Part shown: positions 1-6,406 of the stretch, piece after piece
How positions within the stretch are numbered: position 1 is the stretch's first letter
Layout: each line of letters starts with the position of its first letter
Origin: Hyphomicrobiales bacterium
Lineage (GTDB): Bacteria > Pseudomonadota > Alphaproteobacteria > Rhizobiales > JAUVMS01
DNA length: 11,759 nucleotides
Assembly (NCBI GenBank): GCA_030600135.1
Contig: JAUVMS010000048.1
Coordinates: 1-11,759, forward strand
Direction of reading: 5' to 3'
Position numbers and translations under genes: made by a program
The notes under the pieces: generated by a model
What the model saw: the letters and a program-made list of their open reading frames with translations, nothing else
The model's database searches: none
What the model was told of the DNA's origin: nothing

Positions 1-680
1 ATATTTACACGATCGCTGCTGCCGTTACTGCTCTCGATAACATCGAATGCAAGTTGCTGCAGGTAAAAGAACACCTCGAAGATCTATTGAACAGTGGTCA
101 ACCGGTCGACTACGACAAGATCGAAGACGCCATTCAGTATCTTGCCGAGCAGGTCAATCTGACGATTGAGCAACTAGACGAACATTGCATCAATCTTATG
201 AGAGACTCCCGCATCAGCATCCATTTCTCGGAGATCGACGGGCCAGACTCGGCCAAGGCTGGCATCGACCTGACACTGATCTCGCTGGACAAGATCATGT
301 GCTACAAGGTGCGCAAGAACGGTGCGAGCCTAACGGACTGGATCGAGTTCACGGAAAACTTCGCCCGCATCGTTCATAGCAACGTGCACATCATTTCGAG
401 CCTGATGCTCGCCCTGTTCGCCTCGCGCGACTACACCAACGAGGTCACAAAATTCGCGTTTCCACAAACCGCGCTCTCGCATGGTAGCGCCCCGAGCGTT
501 CCCGCTGTCAGCCGTGTGGCAAATGACTTCGATCGGTACGCACAGACAAGCCCGACGGACGATCTGGCAAATCTCGATTTCAAGCATTCGGCAATTCGGG
601 CGCATGACGCGCACGCTGGCAATTCGCACCAAAGTCTGATGGACCTTTTGCAGGATATCCGCGAACACGCAGCGGTATAG
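1..680 (+). CDS. Hypothetical protein, 5'-truncated by the window edge
   Basis: The reading frame is already open at base 3 and runs to TAG at 678-680. No convincing start with a ribosome binding site is visible. The TTG at 54 is just one internal candidate, so the true N-terminus probably lies upstream of the window. The visible ~225 residues are soluble in character. The first third is helical and charged, with a leucine pattern compatible with short coiled coils. A middle part contains HSNVHIISSLMLALFASRD, a hydrophobic stretch too short and too interrupted for a confident membrane segment. The last ~70 residues are rich in Ser, Ala, Asp and His and look disordered. I do not recognise the family and assign no function. 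A hairpin terminator follows about 50 bases after the stop, so this is probably the last gene of its transcript. Confidence 0.7.
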   Translation, partial: IYTIAAAVTALDNIECKLLQVKEHLEDLLNSGQPVDYDKIEDAIQYLAEQVNLTIEQLDEHCINLMRDSRISIHFSEIDGPDSAKAGIDLTLISLDKIMCYKVRKNGASLTDWIEFTENFARIVHSNVHIISSLMLALFASRDYTNEVTKFAFPQTALSHGSAPSVPAVSRVANDFDRYAQTSPTDDLANLDFKHSAIRAHDAHAGNSHQSLMDLLQDIREHAAV

Positions 681-731
681 CTCAGCGAAATCAATAGACC
701 AAAGGGCAATCCCTACCCTGCACCGAGATTT

Positions 732-758
732 GGCCTGCCATACGTTTGGCAGGCCTTT
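732..758 (+). terminator. Rho-independent terminator of the first gene
   Basis: A perfect 9-bp inverted repeat, GGCCTGCCA (732-740) and TGGCAGGCC (747-755), is separated by a 6-base loop. It is followed by TTT and then GATT. The T-tract is short, so termination may be partial. The position 52 bases after the upstream stop and before the next promoter region fits a terminator. Confidence 0.7.
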
Positions 759-923
759 GATTGCCCGTGACGCACCGCCTCAATCGCAAGAAAAGTGATC
801 CGGTTTTTACGCTCGCCAACAATGTAGGGCGCACTACCGATTATCATTTTCCAATTTCCAACCAATCACTTAACCGAAATGTCACAGGGCGCCGCAGCCT
901 TCCAGAACTTCCGTGCACCACAA

Positions 924-953
924 TTGTAGACTGTTGCGTGATTAGGCTATTAT
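924..953 (+). promoter_or_regulatory. Possible sigma-70-type promoter of the caspase gene
   Basis: TTGTAG (924-929) and TATTAT (948-953) are separated by 18 bases and lie 32 bases upstream of the chosen ATG. The -10 box matches the consensus at five of six bases, but the -35 matches only in its TTG. This is a weak prediction from sequence alone. Confidence 0.25.
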
Positions 954-985
954 TCGCGCCTCAGCGGGAGCGAGGAGACAATGCC

Positions 986-2710
986 ATGATGAAACTTCGG
1001 GCAGCCATCCTCTTGGCAACGTTCATTGCGTCACTTGTCCCTCTTAGCGCAAACGCCGCAAAGCGCGTCGCACTTATCGTGGCAAACGGCGCTTATCGTC
1101 ATTCGGGCGAACTCGAAAACCCAACCCACGATGCCCGCTTGCTGGCTTCATCACTGCGCCAAGCGCGCTTCGAGGTTCTCGTGCGCACCGACGTCAGTCT
1201 CAAGGCGATGAAGTCGGCGTTTCGCGAGTTTACCGGCAAGATCAAGGGCTATGGCCCAGACACCATTGGCCTATTTTACTATTCCGGTCACGGTACGCAG
1301 GTCAACGGCCGCAATTATCTGATCCCCGTCGACGCCAACATCGAGAACGAGGCCGAGGTCGACAGCGAAGCGGTTTCCGCGGTGGGGCTGATGGCTGAGC
1401 TCGAGGGCGCGGCAAACAATATGAACATCGTCATCCTCGATTCCTGCCGCAACAATCCCTTCAAGCGCGGCTACCGCGCCCAAGTCCGTGGCCTCGCGCG
1501 CATGGATGCCCCGCGAAGCACCTTGATCGCCTATTCCACCGAACCCGGCAATGTCGCCCTCGACGGCTCGCAGGGCTATAGCCCCTACGCCATCGCGCTC
1601 CATCGCGCCATGCGCCGACCCGGCATCGCCGTCGAGCAGGCCTTTAAACTGGTCCGCAACGAGGTGAGCGAGGTCACCGGCGGCAAGCAAACACCATGGG
1701 AAGAATCGTCACTATTCGGTGACTTTTTCTTTGTGTCAAAGGATGCTGGTGCCAGTTCAGAAGGCCAGGCAATTCCGCCACCGCCGGCCTGGGACATCGC
1801 CGCATTTTCGCTGGAGGCAACGACGTGGAAGGATATTCGCGCGAGCCGCGACCCGGAATCCTATCGCAGCTATTTGAAAAAGCACCCTGCCGGCACCTTT
1901 GCACTGTTGGCCACCGAGCAACTTGAGCGCCTCGCAGAAGAAGAACAGAACGCCGCGGACAAGGCGGAAGGACCGGCAAGCGCGGGCGTCTATTTCATGG
2001 ATGATTTTGACGGCGATGAACTTGCAAAGCATTGGGACGTAATGACCCCCGACGAGGATGCATACATCGTCGAGGATGGCCGGTTTACTGTTCTATTGAC
2101 TGATATCGAGAAACCGTCGATGGAGAACACGCCCAATATTCTCCGTTTACTGAAGCCCGTTCCGAAGGGCGATTGGACCATCACCATGAAGCTCGATTTC
2201 GCTCCTCAAACCATGTCGGAATGGCTGAGCATGGGCCTCGCTCGTCGCGACGGCCGTGGCATGATGTCAACCTTCGAGGTCCGCACTTCGAACTATGGCC
2301 GCGACACCAGATTTTATTTCCGCGGCGACAAAAAGTCCCGAAAGGAGAGTAAATTCACTCAAGAAGTTTACCGGATCTGGGTTGATGACGCCCGTAGTAT
2401 CGCCGCCCGCACGGAGCACTACTCCTCCAAAGTGAAATCCGTCTTGCTTCGGCTTGAAAAGAAAGGTCGACGCTATATCGCCGCCGGGAAACTGGAGCCA
2501 GTTGACACGAAAGATGAAAAAGCTCCTGCAAAGGACTGGGTCGAGTTGCCGAAACTTACCTCGCTACGCCTGCCAGGCGACAAATTCACCTTCCTGTTTC
2601 GCACCAGCCGATCGGACGGATCACTGCCCACCGGAACCGAAGGCCTCGTGAACGTCGACTGGATCAAGATCGAAACCCCTGGCGCAAAGGCAGCCGACGC
2701 AAATCAGTGA
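986..2710 (+). CDS. Secreted caspase-like protease (peptidase C14) with a C-terminal LamG-like domain
   Basis: The protein is predicted to be a 574-residue exported cysteine peptidase of the bacterial caspase/metacaspase group, which cleaves after Arg/Lys or Asp depending on the subgroup. I chose the ATG at 986 because GAGGAG (972-977) sits 8 bases before it; a second ATG follows at 989. Residues 1-25 form a signal peptide with an Ala-rich cleavage site (SANAA). The caspase domain spans about 26-250. It has the histidine motif YYSGHG (His102) and the cysteine motif LDSCRNNP (Cys154), both catalytic residues intact, and ends in the family's usual TPWEESSLFGDFFF block. A linker at 272-318 (WKDI..S.DPESYRSYLKKHPAGTFA) resembles the helical repeat tail seen after such domains. 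Residues ~336-566 start with FMDDFDGDELAKHWD, typical of concanavalin/laminin-G-like beta-sandwiches. The substrate and the role of the C-terminal domain are unknown. Confidence 0.88.
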   Translation: MMKLRAAILLATFIASLVPLSANAAKRVALIVANGAYRHSGELENPTHDARLLASSLRQARFEVLVRTDVSLKAMKSAFREFTGKIKGYGPDTIGLFYYSGHGTQVNGRNYLIPVDANIENEAEVDSEAVSAVGLMAELEGAANNMNIVILDSCRNNPFKRGYRAQVRGLARMDAPRSTLIAYSTEPGNVALDGSQGYSPYAIALHRAMRRPGIAVEQAFKLVRNEVSEVTGGKQTPWEESSLFGDFFFVSKDAGASSEGQAIPPPPAWDIAAFSLEATTWKDIRASRDPESYRSYLKKHPAGTFALLATEQLERLAEEEQNAADKAEGPASAGVYFMDDFDGDELAKHWDVMTPDEDAYIVEDGRFTVLLTDIEKPSMENTPNILRLLKPVPKGDWTITMKLDFAPQTMSEWLSMGLARRDGRGMMSTFEVRTSNYGRDTRFYFRGDKKSRKESKFTQEVYRIWVDDARSIAARTEHYSSKVKSVLLRLEKKGRRYIAAGKLEPVDTKDEKAPAKDWVELPKLTSLRLPGDKFTFLFRTSRSDGSLPTGTEGLVNVDWIKIETPGAKAADANQ

Positions 2711-2975
2711 TGTGGACGACGTGGCGGGCAGGCCGATTGAAACGGCAACGGAACTCGGGGCCACCAAGCTCCAACTGAGTAGGAGTTAACAACAGGGGCC
2801 GCCGAGAACTCACAATCCAAATTGCCGTCGCCAAATCACCCACCAAAGGCATAGGTCCAGCCTGGACCCTACGGTCACGCGCAATTCGCATACTAGCTGG
2901 CAGACACGAAACCGCACCGAATCGGCCTGCCAGTCATCACCAGGTCACGCCAAAGTTGGGACGTTCGGCTCGCAC
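2711..2975. repeat. Convergent intergenic region with a 12-bp inverted repeat
   Basis: Between the stops of the caspase gene and gfa, GGCAGGCCGATT (2727-2738) is the exact reverse complement of AATCGGCCTGCC (2920-2931), 181 bases apart. A smaller pair, CTGGCAG (2897-2903) and CTGCCAG (2927-2933), overlaps the right arm. Neither has a T-tract, so I cannot call a terminator for either convergent gene. No gene is seen here. Confidence 0.45.
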
Positions 2976-3554
2976 CTAGCTGGGCAGCGCACCCGAGGCT
3001 TTGGCAATGTGCGTCGCGATCGCATCCATCAAGGGTGGTGACAACGCGTCGTATGGTTCCAAACCCAGCTCCTTCAGCCGTGACCTGACAGCGCCCATCT
3101 GTTCCGGATCAGCACCCGACTCGATGATTGACGAGACAAATGCCGCAAACTCGGGCGCCGACCAACCTTGGTCGCGCGAGAGCTCGGTATGAATGAAGTC
3201 TAATCCATAGAAGGGATGGCCCTTGTTTTCGATACGGCCATACATATGCGTGCCGCAGACCTTGCAGGCATGACGTTGGATCGCCGCGTCGGTATCGACG
3301 ATTTCGAGTTTATCGCCATTGGTTGCAACGCTGACGCTGTCGCGCGCCACAACCGCGACCATCGAGAACGTGGCGCCTTGCGGTTTCCAGCATTTCGTGC
3401 AGCCACAGACATGGTTGTGGGCACTCTGCGCATTGACGCTCACCGTTACCGGATTATGGCCGCACTTGCAGATGAGCGTGCCACCCGCGAAATTTTCAGC
3501 ACCCGCCTGCACACCATTGTCGACTGACGGGTGGATTGAGGTTGAGCCAGACAT
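2976..3554 (-). CDS. gfa: S-(hydroxymethyl)glutathione synthase (glutathione-dependent formaldehyde-activating enzyme)
   Basis: The 192-residue protein matches the full-length Gfa family closely. Gfa speeds the condensation of formaldehyde with glutathione, giving S-hydroxymethylglutathione. That product is then oxidised to formate by glutathione-dependent formaldehyde dehydrogenase and S-formylglutathione hydrolase, in the cytoplasm. The zinc-binding cysteines expected of the family are all present: CKC (Cys29, Cys31) with CKVC (Cys97, Cys100) as the structural site, and CGCTKC (Cys50, Cys52, Cys55) as the catalytic site. Other recognisable family blocks are HNHVCGCTKCWKP, THMYGRIEN, HPFYGLDFIHTELS and the C-terminal GLEPYDALSPPLMDAIATHI. 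The ATG at 3554-3552 is preceded on the minus strand by AGGGAGGA, 8 bases away. The dehydrogenase partner is not in this window. The gene stands alone, with a palindrome in its leader that may control it. Confidence 0.93.
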   Translation of the reverse strand: MSGSTSIHPSVDNGVQAGAENFAGGTLICKCGHNPVTVSVNAQSAHNHVCGCTKCWKPQGATFSMVAVVARDSVSVATNGDKLEIVDTDAAIQRHACKVCGTHMYGRIENKGHPFYGLDFIHTELSRDQGWSAPEFAAFVSSIIESGADPEQMGAVRSRLKELGLEPYDALSPPLMDAIATHIAKASGALPS

Positions 3555-3562
3555 GTCCGATA

Positions 3563-3570
3563 TCCTCCCT
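3563..3570 (-). promoter_or_regulatory. Ribosome binding site of gfa
   Basis: The minus strand reads AGGGAGGA, 8 bases before the ATG. This strong Shine-Dalgarno match fixes the gfa start. Confidence 0.8.
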
Positions 3571-3583
3571 TTGGTTCTTTAGG

Positions 3584-3602
3584 TAGCGAACTTTTTTCGC
3601 TA
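3584..3602 (-). promoter_or_regulatory. Palindrome in the gfa leader, possible operator
   Basis: TAGCGAA (3584-3590) and TTCGCTA (3596-3602) form a perfect 7-bp inverted repeat around the 5-base spacer CTTTT. It lies 30-48 bases upstream of the gfa start codon. The size, spacing and position suit the binding site of a dimeric repressor, but a leader hairpin is equally possible. The regulator is unknown. A further GTTGTG direct repeat (3610-3615 and 3627-3632, 17 bases apart) lies just upstream. Confidence 0.4.
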
Positions 3603-3972
3603 TTTGTTAGTTGTGCGACATTGAACGTTGTGACGCAACCTGAGGCCGGCGAAGCAGCGCGCATGTTCGCGCCTGAACCGAGCGGTCACTGTATATCATC
3701 ATTTTGCCACCAGAATATTCACCAACTCATTGGAAACAAAGAGATAAATCTATCGTTCAACTAGACGACCAAAGCACTCATCGGGAATTTGCTGTCAACC
3801 ATGCTCCGCGATCATTTACTTCTTGGAACGAGTTCTTTTAGCAATCAATTTGCGACGAGCCGACAATGTGTCTGTGCATCCGCTCCCTTGGCATGGTCGC
3901 GGCGGTTGCCAACCTCGCTTCTTCATTGTTTGGCGCACCCAACAAACAGCCCCGCACGTCTCCCACGAATTC

Positions 3973-4009
3973 AATAAAAGAGCCGGCTAGGCTCATGCCC
4001 AACCGGCTC
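3973..4009 (-). terminator. Rho-independent terminator of the LprI-like gene
   Basis: Read on the minus strand, GAGCCGG (4009-4003) pairs with CCGGCTC (3986-3980). A small inner GGC/GCC pair lies in the loop, and the run TTTTATT (3979-3973) follows directly. A G+C-rich stem with a T-tract 45 bases after the stop is a textbook intrinsic terminator. Confidence 0.82.
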
Positions 4010-4053
4010 CAAGCAATCATTGATACGTGGGGATGCCTCTCAAGGCATTCGGC

Positions 4054-4404
4054 TCAATAGTAGTCCAACTCACCATGTCGCAGCCATTTGATGCGGGCGC
4101 GGTACGAGCGTACGAGGCAGCGTCGGTTGTGCCGGCACCGGTTGCGTTCTCTGAGCCAACGCCGCTGGTCACGTACGAATCGGCGATAGGCTCTGCGATG
4201 TCCGGTGCTGCGGATGTCGTACCGAGCGTTACTATAGGCTCTCGCCAATCTCCGATCGAGCCAAGACAGGCGCCAAGAGCGGCAGATCGTTGCTTCCGCG
4301 GGATGGTTCGCGGCGCGGCAGTCGAAACTTGGAGCCGCCGACGCCGCCGAAGGTGAAATCGCCATGATGCCGAGTGCCAGAATTCCAAGAATTGCCGAGC
4401 GCAT
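4054..4404 (-). CDS. Exported LprI-like (DUF1311-type) small cysteine-containing protein
   Basis: The 116-residue protein begins with a signal peptide (MRSAILGILALGIMAISPSA, cleavage likely after ASAA near residue 24), so it should act in the periplasm or outside the cell. The mature part follows the LprI pattern: FDC..A..PAEATIC near residues 27-41, then a short LD..L...Y helix, Q..WL..R..C at about 80-90, and C....Y..RI near 96-105. The four cysteines (29, 41, 90, 96) probably form two disulfides. Some family members inhibit lysozyme, but most have no proven role, and no activity should be assumed here. The mature protein is strikingly rich in Arg. The start is supported by an AAGGAAAGGAA stretch about 8 bases upstream on the minus strand. 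It is transcribed alone and has its own terminator. Confidence 0.78.
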   Translation of the reverse strand: MRSAILGILALGIMAISPSAASAAPSFDCRAANHPAEATICRSWRLSWLDRRLARAYSNARYDIRSTGHRRAYRRFVRDQRRWLRERNRCRHNRRCLVRSYRARIKWLRHGELDYY

Positions 4405-4565
4405 GATCCTAGTTCCTTTCCTTAGCGGAGGTTCGAATTCGTCTTCGCTAGGTACGGTTCTGCCACGCGCGCCCTGAACCCATTCTGAGTGTCGTGTTCA
4501 CCCAGCGTTCAGCACCCGGGCCGGTCGGCCAAGCACGAACACTGTTCGCCGATCGAGGTGGTACA

Positions 4566-4838
4566 ATGAATTGCTCGAGTGTGGACGAACCCACTTGCTT
4601 GAACCCCACGTATCTTGCCATAGCATGCGCTAAGCTTGAGCAGCGAGCACGACACATGGCACAACGAATTCTCCTTCTGCTCGTCGGCCTAATGGCTGCG
4701 GTTGCCGCGTTCGCCATCATTTATGTGGTCGCACCGATACTCATACCAATGCTATTGGTGATCGCGGTGCTCGCGGTGATCACGGTTGCAATGCGGATGT
4801 TGGCCCGCCAGATTGCCCGCTTGCGCAACCGCCAGTGA
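4566..4838 (+). CDS. Small two-helix membrane protein of unknown function
   Basis: From the ATG at 4566, preceded by GAGGTG (4555-4560) at 5 bases, the product has 90 residues. Residues ~35-53 and ~56-76 form two hydrophobic segments split by a Pro-containing turn (VAPILIP). A basic tail, RMLARQIARLRNRQ, follows and probably faces the cytoplasm. An ATG at 4656 would give a 60-residue protein that begins just before the first helix (MAQRILLLL). That shorter form looks more natural as a small membrane protein, but it lacks a good ribosome binding site. A GTG at 4494 is also in frame and unlikely. I do not recognise the family. The gene is divergent from the LprI-like gene and 153 bases ahead of the aminotransferase gene. 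Confidence 0.55.
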   Translation: MNCSSVDEPTCLNPTYLAIACAKLEQRARHMAQRILLLLVGLMAAVAAFAIIYVVAPILIPMLLVIAVLAVITVAMRMLARQIARLRNRQ

Positions 4839-4991
4839 AACGCCGGCGCGCTTGCCGAACGGCGGTCCAGTGCTTGCCTGGCGGACTTCGCCTGCTGAGC
4901 TTGCCGATCAGCGTCCCGCGTCGTGCCGGCCAGTCACTCCGTGTGTGAGCATCGAGAGTTGGGCCGCGAACAGAGCCGAAAGAGAGAAACG

Positions 4992-5861
4992 ATGAGCCGA
5001 ACTGTTTATGTCAATGGCGCCTATCTTGCCGAAGAAGACGCAAAGATTTCCGTGTTTGATCGCGGTTTTCTATTTGCCGATGGCGTCTACGAGGTTTCGT
5101 CCGTCCTGAAAGGCACCCTGATCGACAACGAGGCCCACTTGGCTCGGCTGCATCGCTCGCTGAATGAGCTCGAGATGGAACCACCGGCCTCCGATGAGGA
5201 CATCGTTGCCACCCAGAAAGAGCTGATCGCCCGCAATGAGCTCGAGGAAGGCGTGATCTATTTGCAGGTCACACGAGGTGCGGCGGATCGCGACTTTACC
5301 TACCCTGAGGGCGCGACGCCCTCGCTCGTCATGTTCACCCAGGTCAAGAACCTGCTCGAGAGCCCGCAAGGCGCCAACGGCATCTCGGTCATAACCCTGC
5401 CGGACATCCGCTGGACACGACGCGACATCAAAACCGTCGGGCTCCTGGCACCATGCATGGCCAAGCAGGCCGCCAAGAAGGCGGGCGCTGACGACGCCTG
5501 GATGGTCGAGGATGGCCACATCACCGAGGGCAGCTCCAACAACGCCTACATCGTCGCCCACGACGGAACCGTCATTACCCGTCAGCTCGGCAACGAAATT
5601 CTTCACGGCATCACCAGAAAGGCTATTCTCAAGCTGGCCGAGACCATCCAAATCAAGATCGAGGAGCGCCCGTTCACGCCCGACGACGCCTATGACGCCG
5701 CTGAAGCGTTCATCACCTCGGCATCGACATTCGTCTGGCCGGTCGTCGAGATCGACGGCAATCCCATTGGCCACGGCAAAGTCGGCCCGGTGGCCCGCCG
5801 ACTGCGCCAGCTCTATATCGAGATGGCACTTCAGGAGGTCGCCGAGCAGGCCAAGACATAG
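4992..5861 (+). CDS. dat: D-amino-acid aminotransferase (PLP class IV fold)
   Basis: The 289-residue protein matches the D-alanine aminotransferase group of fold-type IV PLP enzymes in length and motifs. These swap amino groups between D-amino acids and 2-oxo acids, typically D-Ala + 2-oxoglutarate to pyruvate + D-Glu, in the cytoplasm. Visible family features are VNGAYLAEEDAKISVFDRG at the N-terminus, FLFADGVYEV, the PLP lysine in RRDIKTVGLL (Lys147), the cofactor-contacting glutamate in ITEGSSNNAYIV (Glu179), the phosphate-binding loop ILHGITR (204-210), and VEIDGNPIGHGKVGP near the end. A branched-chain aminotransferase or aminodeoxychorismate lyase is the main alternative, but the spacing of these blocks favours Dat. 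The ATG at 4992 is chosen over the in-frame GTG at 4923 because the fold starts there; its ribosome binding site (GAGAG) is weak. It is followed 26 bases later by a flavodoxin-fold gene. Confidence 0.9.
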   Translation: MSRTVYVNGAYLAEEDAKISVFDRGFLFADGVYEVSSVLKGTLIDNEAHLARLHRSLNELEMEPPASDEDIVATQKELIARNELEEGVIYLQVTRGAADRDFTYPEGATPSLVMFTQVKNLLESPQGANGISVITLPDIRWTRRDIKTVGLLAPCMAKQAAKKAGADDAWMVEDGHITEGSSNNAYIVAHDGTVITRQLGNEILHGITRKAILKLAETIQIKIEERPFTPDDAYDAAEAFITSASTFVWPVVEIDGNPIGHGKVGPVARRLRQLYIEMALQEVAEQAKT

Positions 5862-5887
5862 CGCGACGCTCGGCGAGGAAGGCGGTC

Positions 5888-6355
5888 ATGGCCAACAAGA
5901 AACTGCTCATTGTCGCGCACGCCCCATCGCCCAATACAAAGGCGTTGTTTGACGCGGTTCTGCGTGGCGCGGGTAATCCGGCGATCGAGGGGGTCGATGT
6001 CACCGCAAAAAACCCGTTCGAGACCGGTCCGCAAGACGTGCAGGCAGCCAACGCGATCATCCTGGGCACGACCGAGAACCTCGGCTACATGAGCGGCGCG
6101 CTGAAGGATTTTTTCGACCGCGTCTATTATCCCTGCCTCGAGCGCACCCAGGGCCTGCCCTACGTCCTCTACATTCGCGCCGGTCACGACGGCACTGGCA
6201 CCAGGCGTGGCGTCGAGACCATTGTCACGGGGTTGCGCTGGCGCGCGGTGCAGGACCCCCTCATTTGCCGCGGCGACTATGACGAGAAATTTGTCGCCCA
6301 GTGCGAGGAACTCGGCATGCTGATGGCGGCCGGCCTCGAAGCAGGGGTCTTTTGA
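5888..6355 (+). CDS. Flavodoxin-fold / NADPH-dependent FMN reductase-like protein
   Basis: The 155-residue protein has the flavodoxin-like layout. After the first beta strand (KKLLIVA), residues 11-20 (HAPSPNTKAL) occupy the FMN-phosphate loop. Residues ~58-78 (ILGTTENLGYMSGALKDFFDR) form the second flavin-contacting loop typical of WrbA/NAD(P)H:quinone-oxidoreductase-like proteins. A third segment, GTGTRRGVETIVTGLRW (102-118), lies near the expected flavin edge. It probably binds FMN and moves electrons to an unknown acceptor in the cytoplasm; the exact substrate cannot be read. The ATG at 5888 has a strong ribosome binding site (GAGGAAGG, 5875-5882). With only 26 bases after the aminotransferase stop, the two genes are probably co-transcribed. 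It ends 51 bases before the convergent rpe gene. Confidence 0.78.
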   Translation: MANKKLLIVAHAPSPNTKALFDAVLRGAGNPAIEGVDVTAKNPFETGPQDVQAANAIILGTTENLGYMSGALKDFFDRVYYPCLERTQGLPYVLYIRAGHDGTGTRRGVETIVTGLRWRAVQDPLICRGDYDEKFVAQCEELGMLMAAGLEAGVF

Positions 6356-6406
6356 GCCGCAAGCTCGACGCTGCTATCACGCACCACCTATCAAATATGC
6401 CACGGT

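Larger units (their letters stand above)
681..985. other. Intergenic region between the hypothetical gene and the caspase gene
   Basis: This 305-base gap holds the terminator of the upstream gene (732-758), an outer inverted repeat around it (704-711 with 759-766), and probably the promoter of the downstream caspase gene. The caspase frame stays open back to 761. That extension has no ribosome binding site, does not read like protein sequence, and overlaps the terminator, so I treat it as non-coding. Confidence 0.6.
3555..4053. other. Long non-coding region between gfa and the LprI-like gene
   Basis: This 499-base stretch contains the gfa leader palindrome and promoter region at its left end and the terminator of the minus-strand LprI-like gene at its right end (3973-4009). 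The middle part, roughly 3660-3970, is more AT-rich than the surrounding genes. It has only short open frames of about 60 codons, with no ribosome binding sites and no recognisable motifs. I see no supported gene there. Confidence 0.5.

Noticed and set aside
761..985. N-terminal extension of the caspase frame by 75 codons
   Set aside because: It starts at a TTG with no ribosome binding site, overlaps the upstream gene's terminator structure, and would bury the signal peptide. The ATG at 986 has a good ribosome binding site and a clean signal peptide.
3789..4060. Short open frames of about 60 codons on both strands between gfa and the LprI-like gene
   Set aside because: None has a ribosome binding site or recognisable motifs, and two run through or into the minus-strand terminator.
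5070..5774. Long minus-strand frame of 234 codons inside the aminotransferase gene
   Set aside because: It is the antisense shadow of a strongly conserved gene in GC-rich DNA, with no matching family features.
4975..5861. Branched-chain aminotransferase or aminodeoxychorismate lyase instead of Dat
   Set aside because: The overall length of 289 residues and the FDRGFLFADGVYEV, DIKTVGLL and ILHGITR blocks fit the D-amino-acid aminotransferase group best, though substrate choice cannot be proven from sequence.
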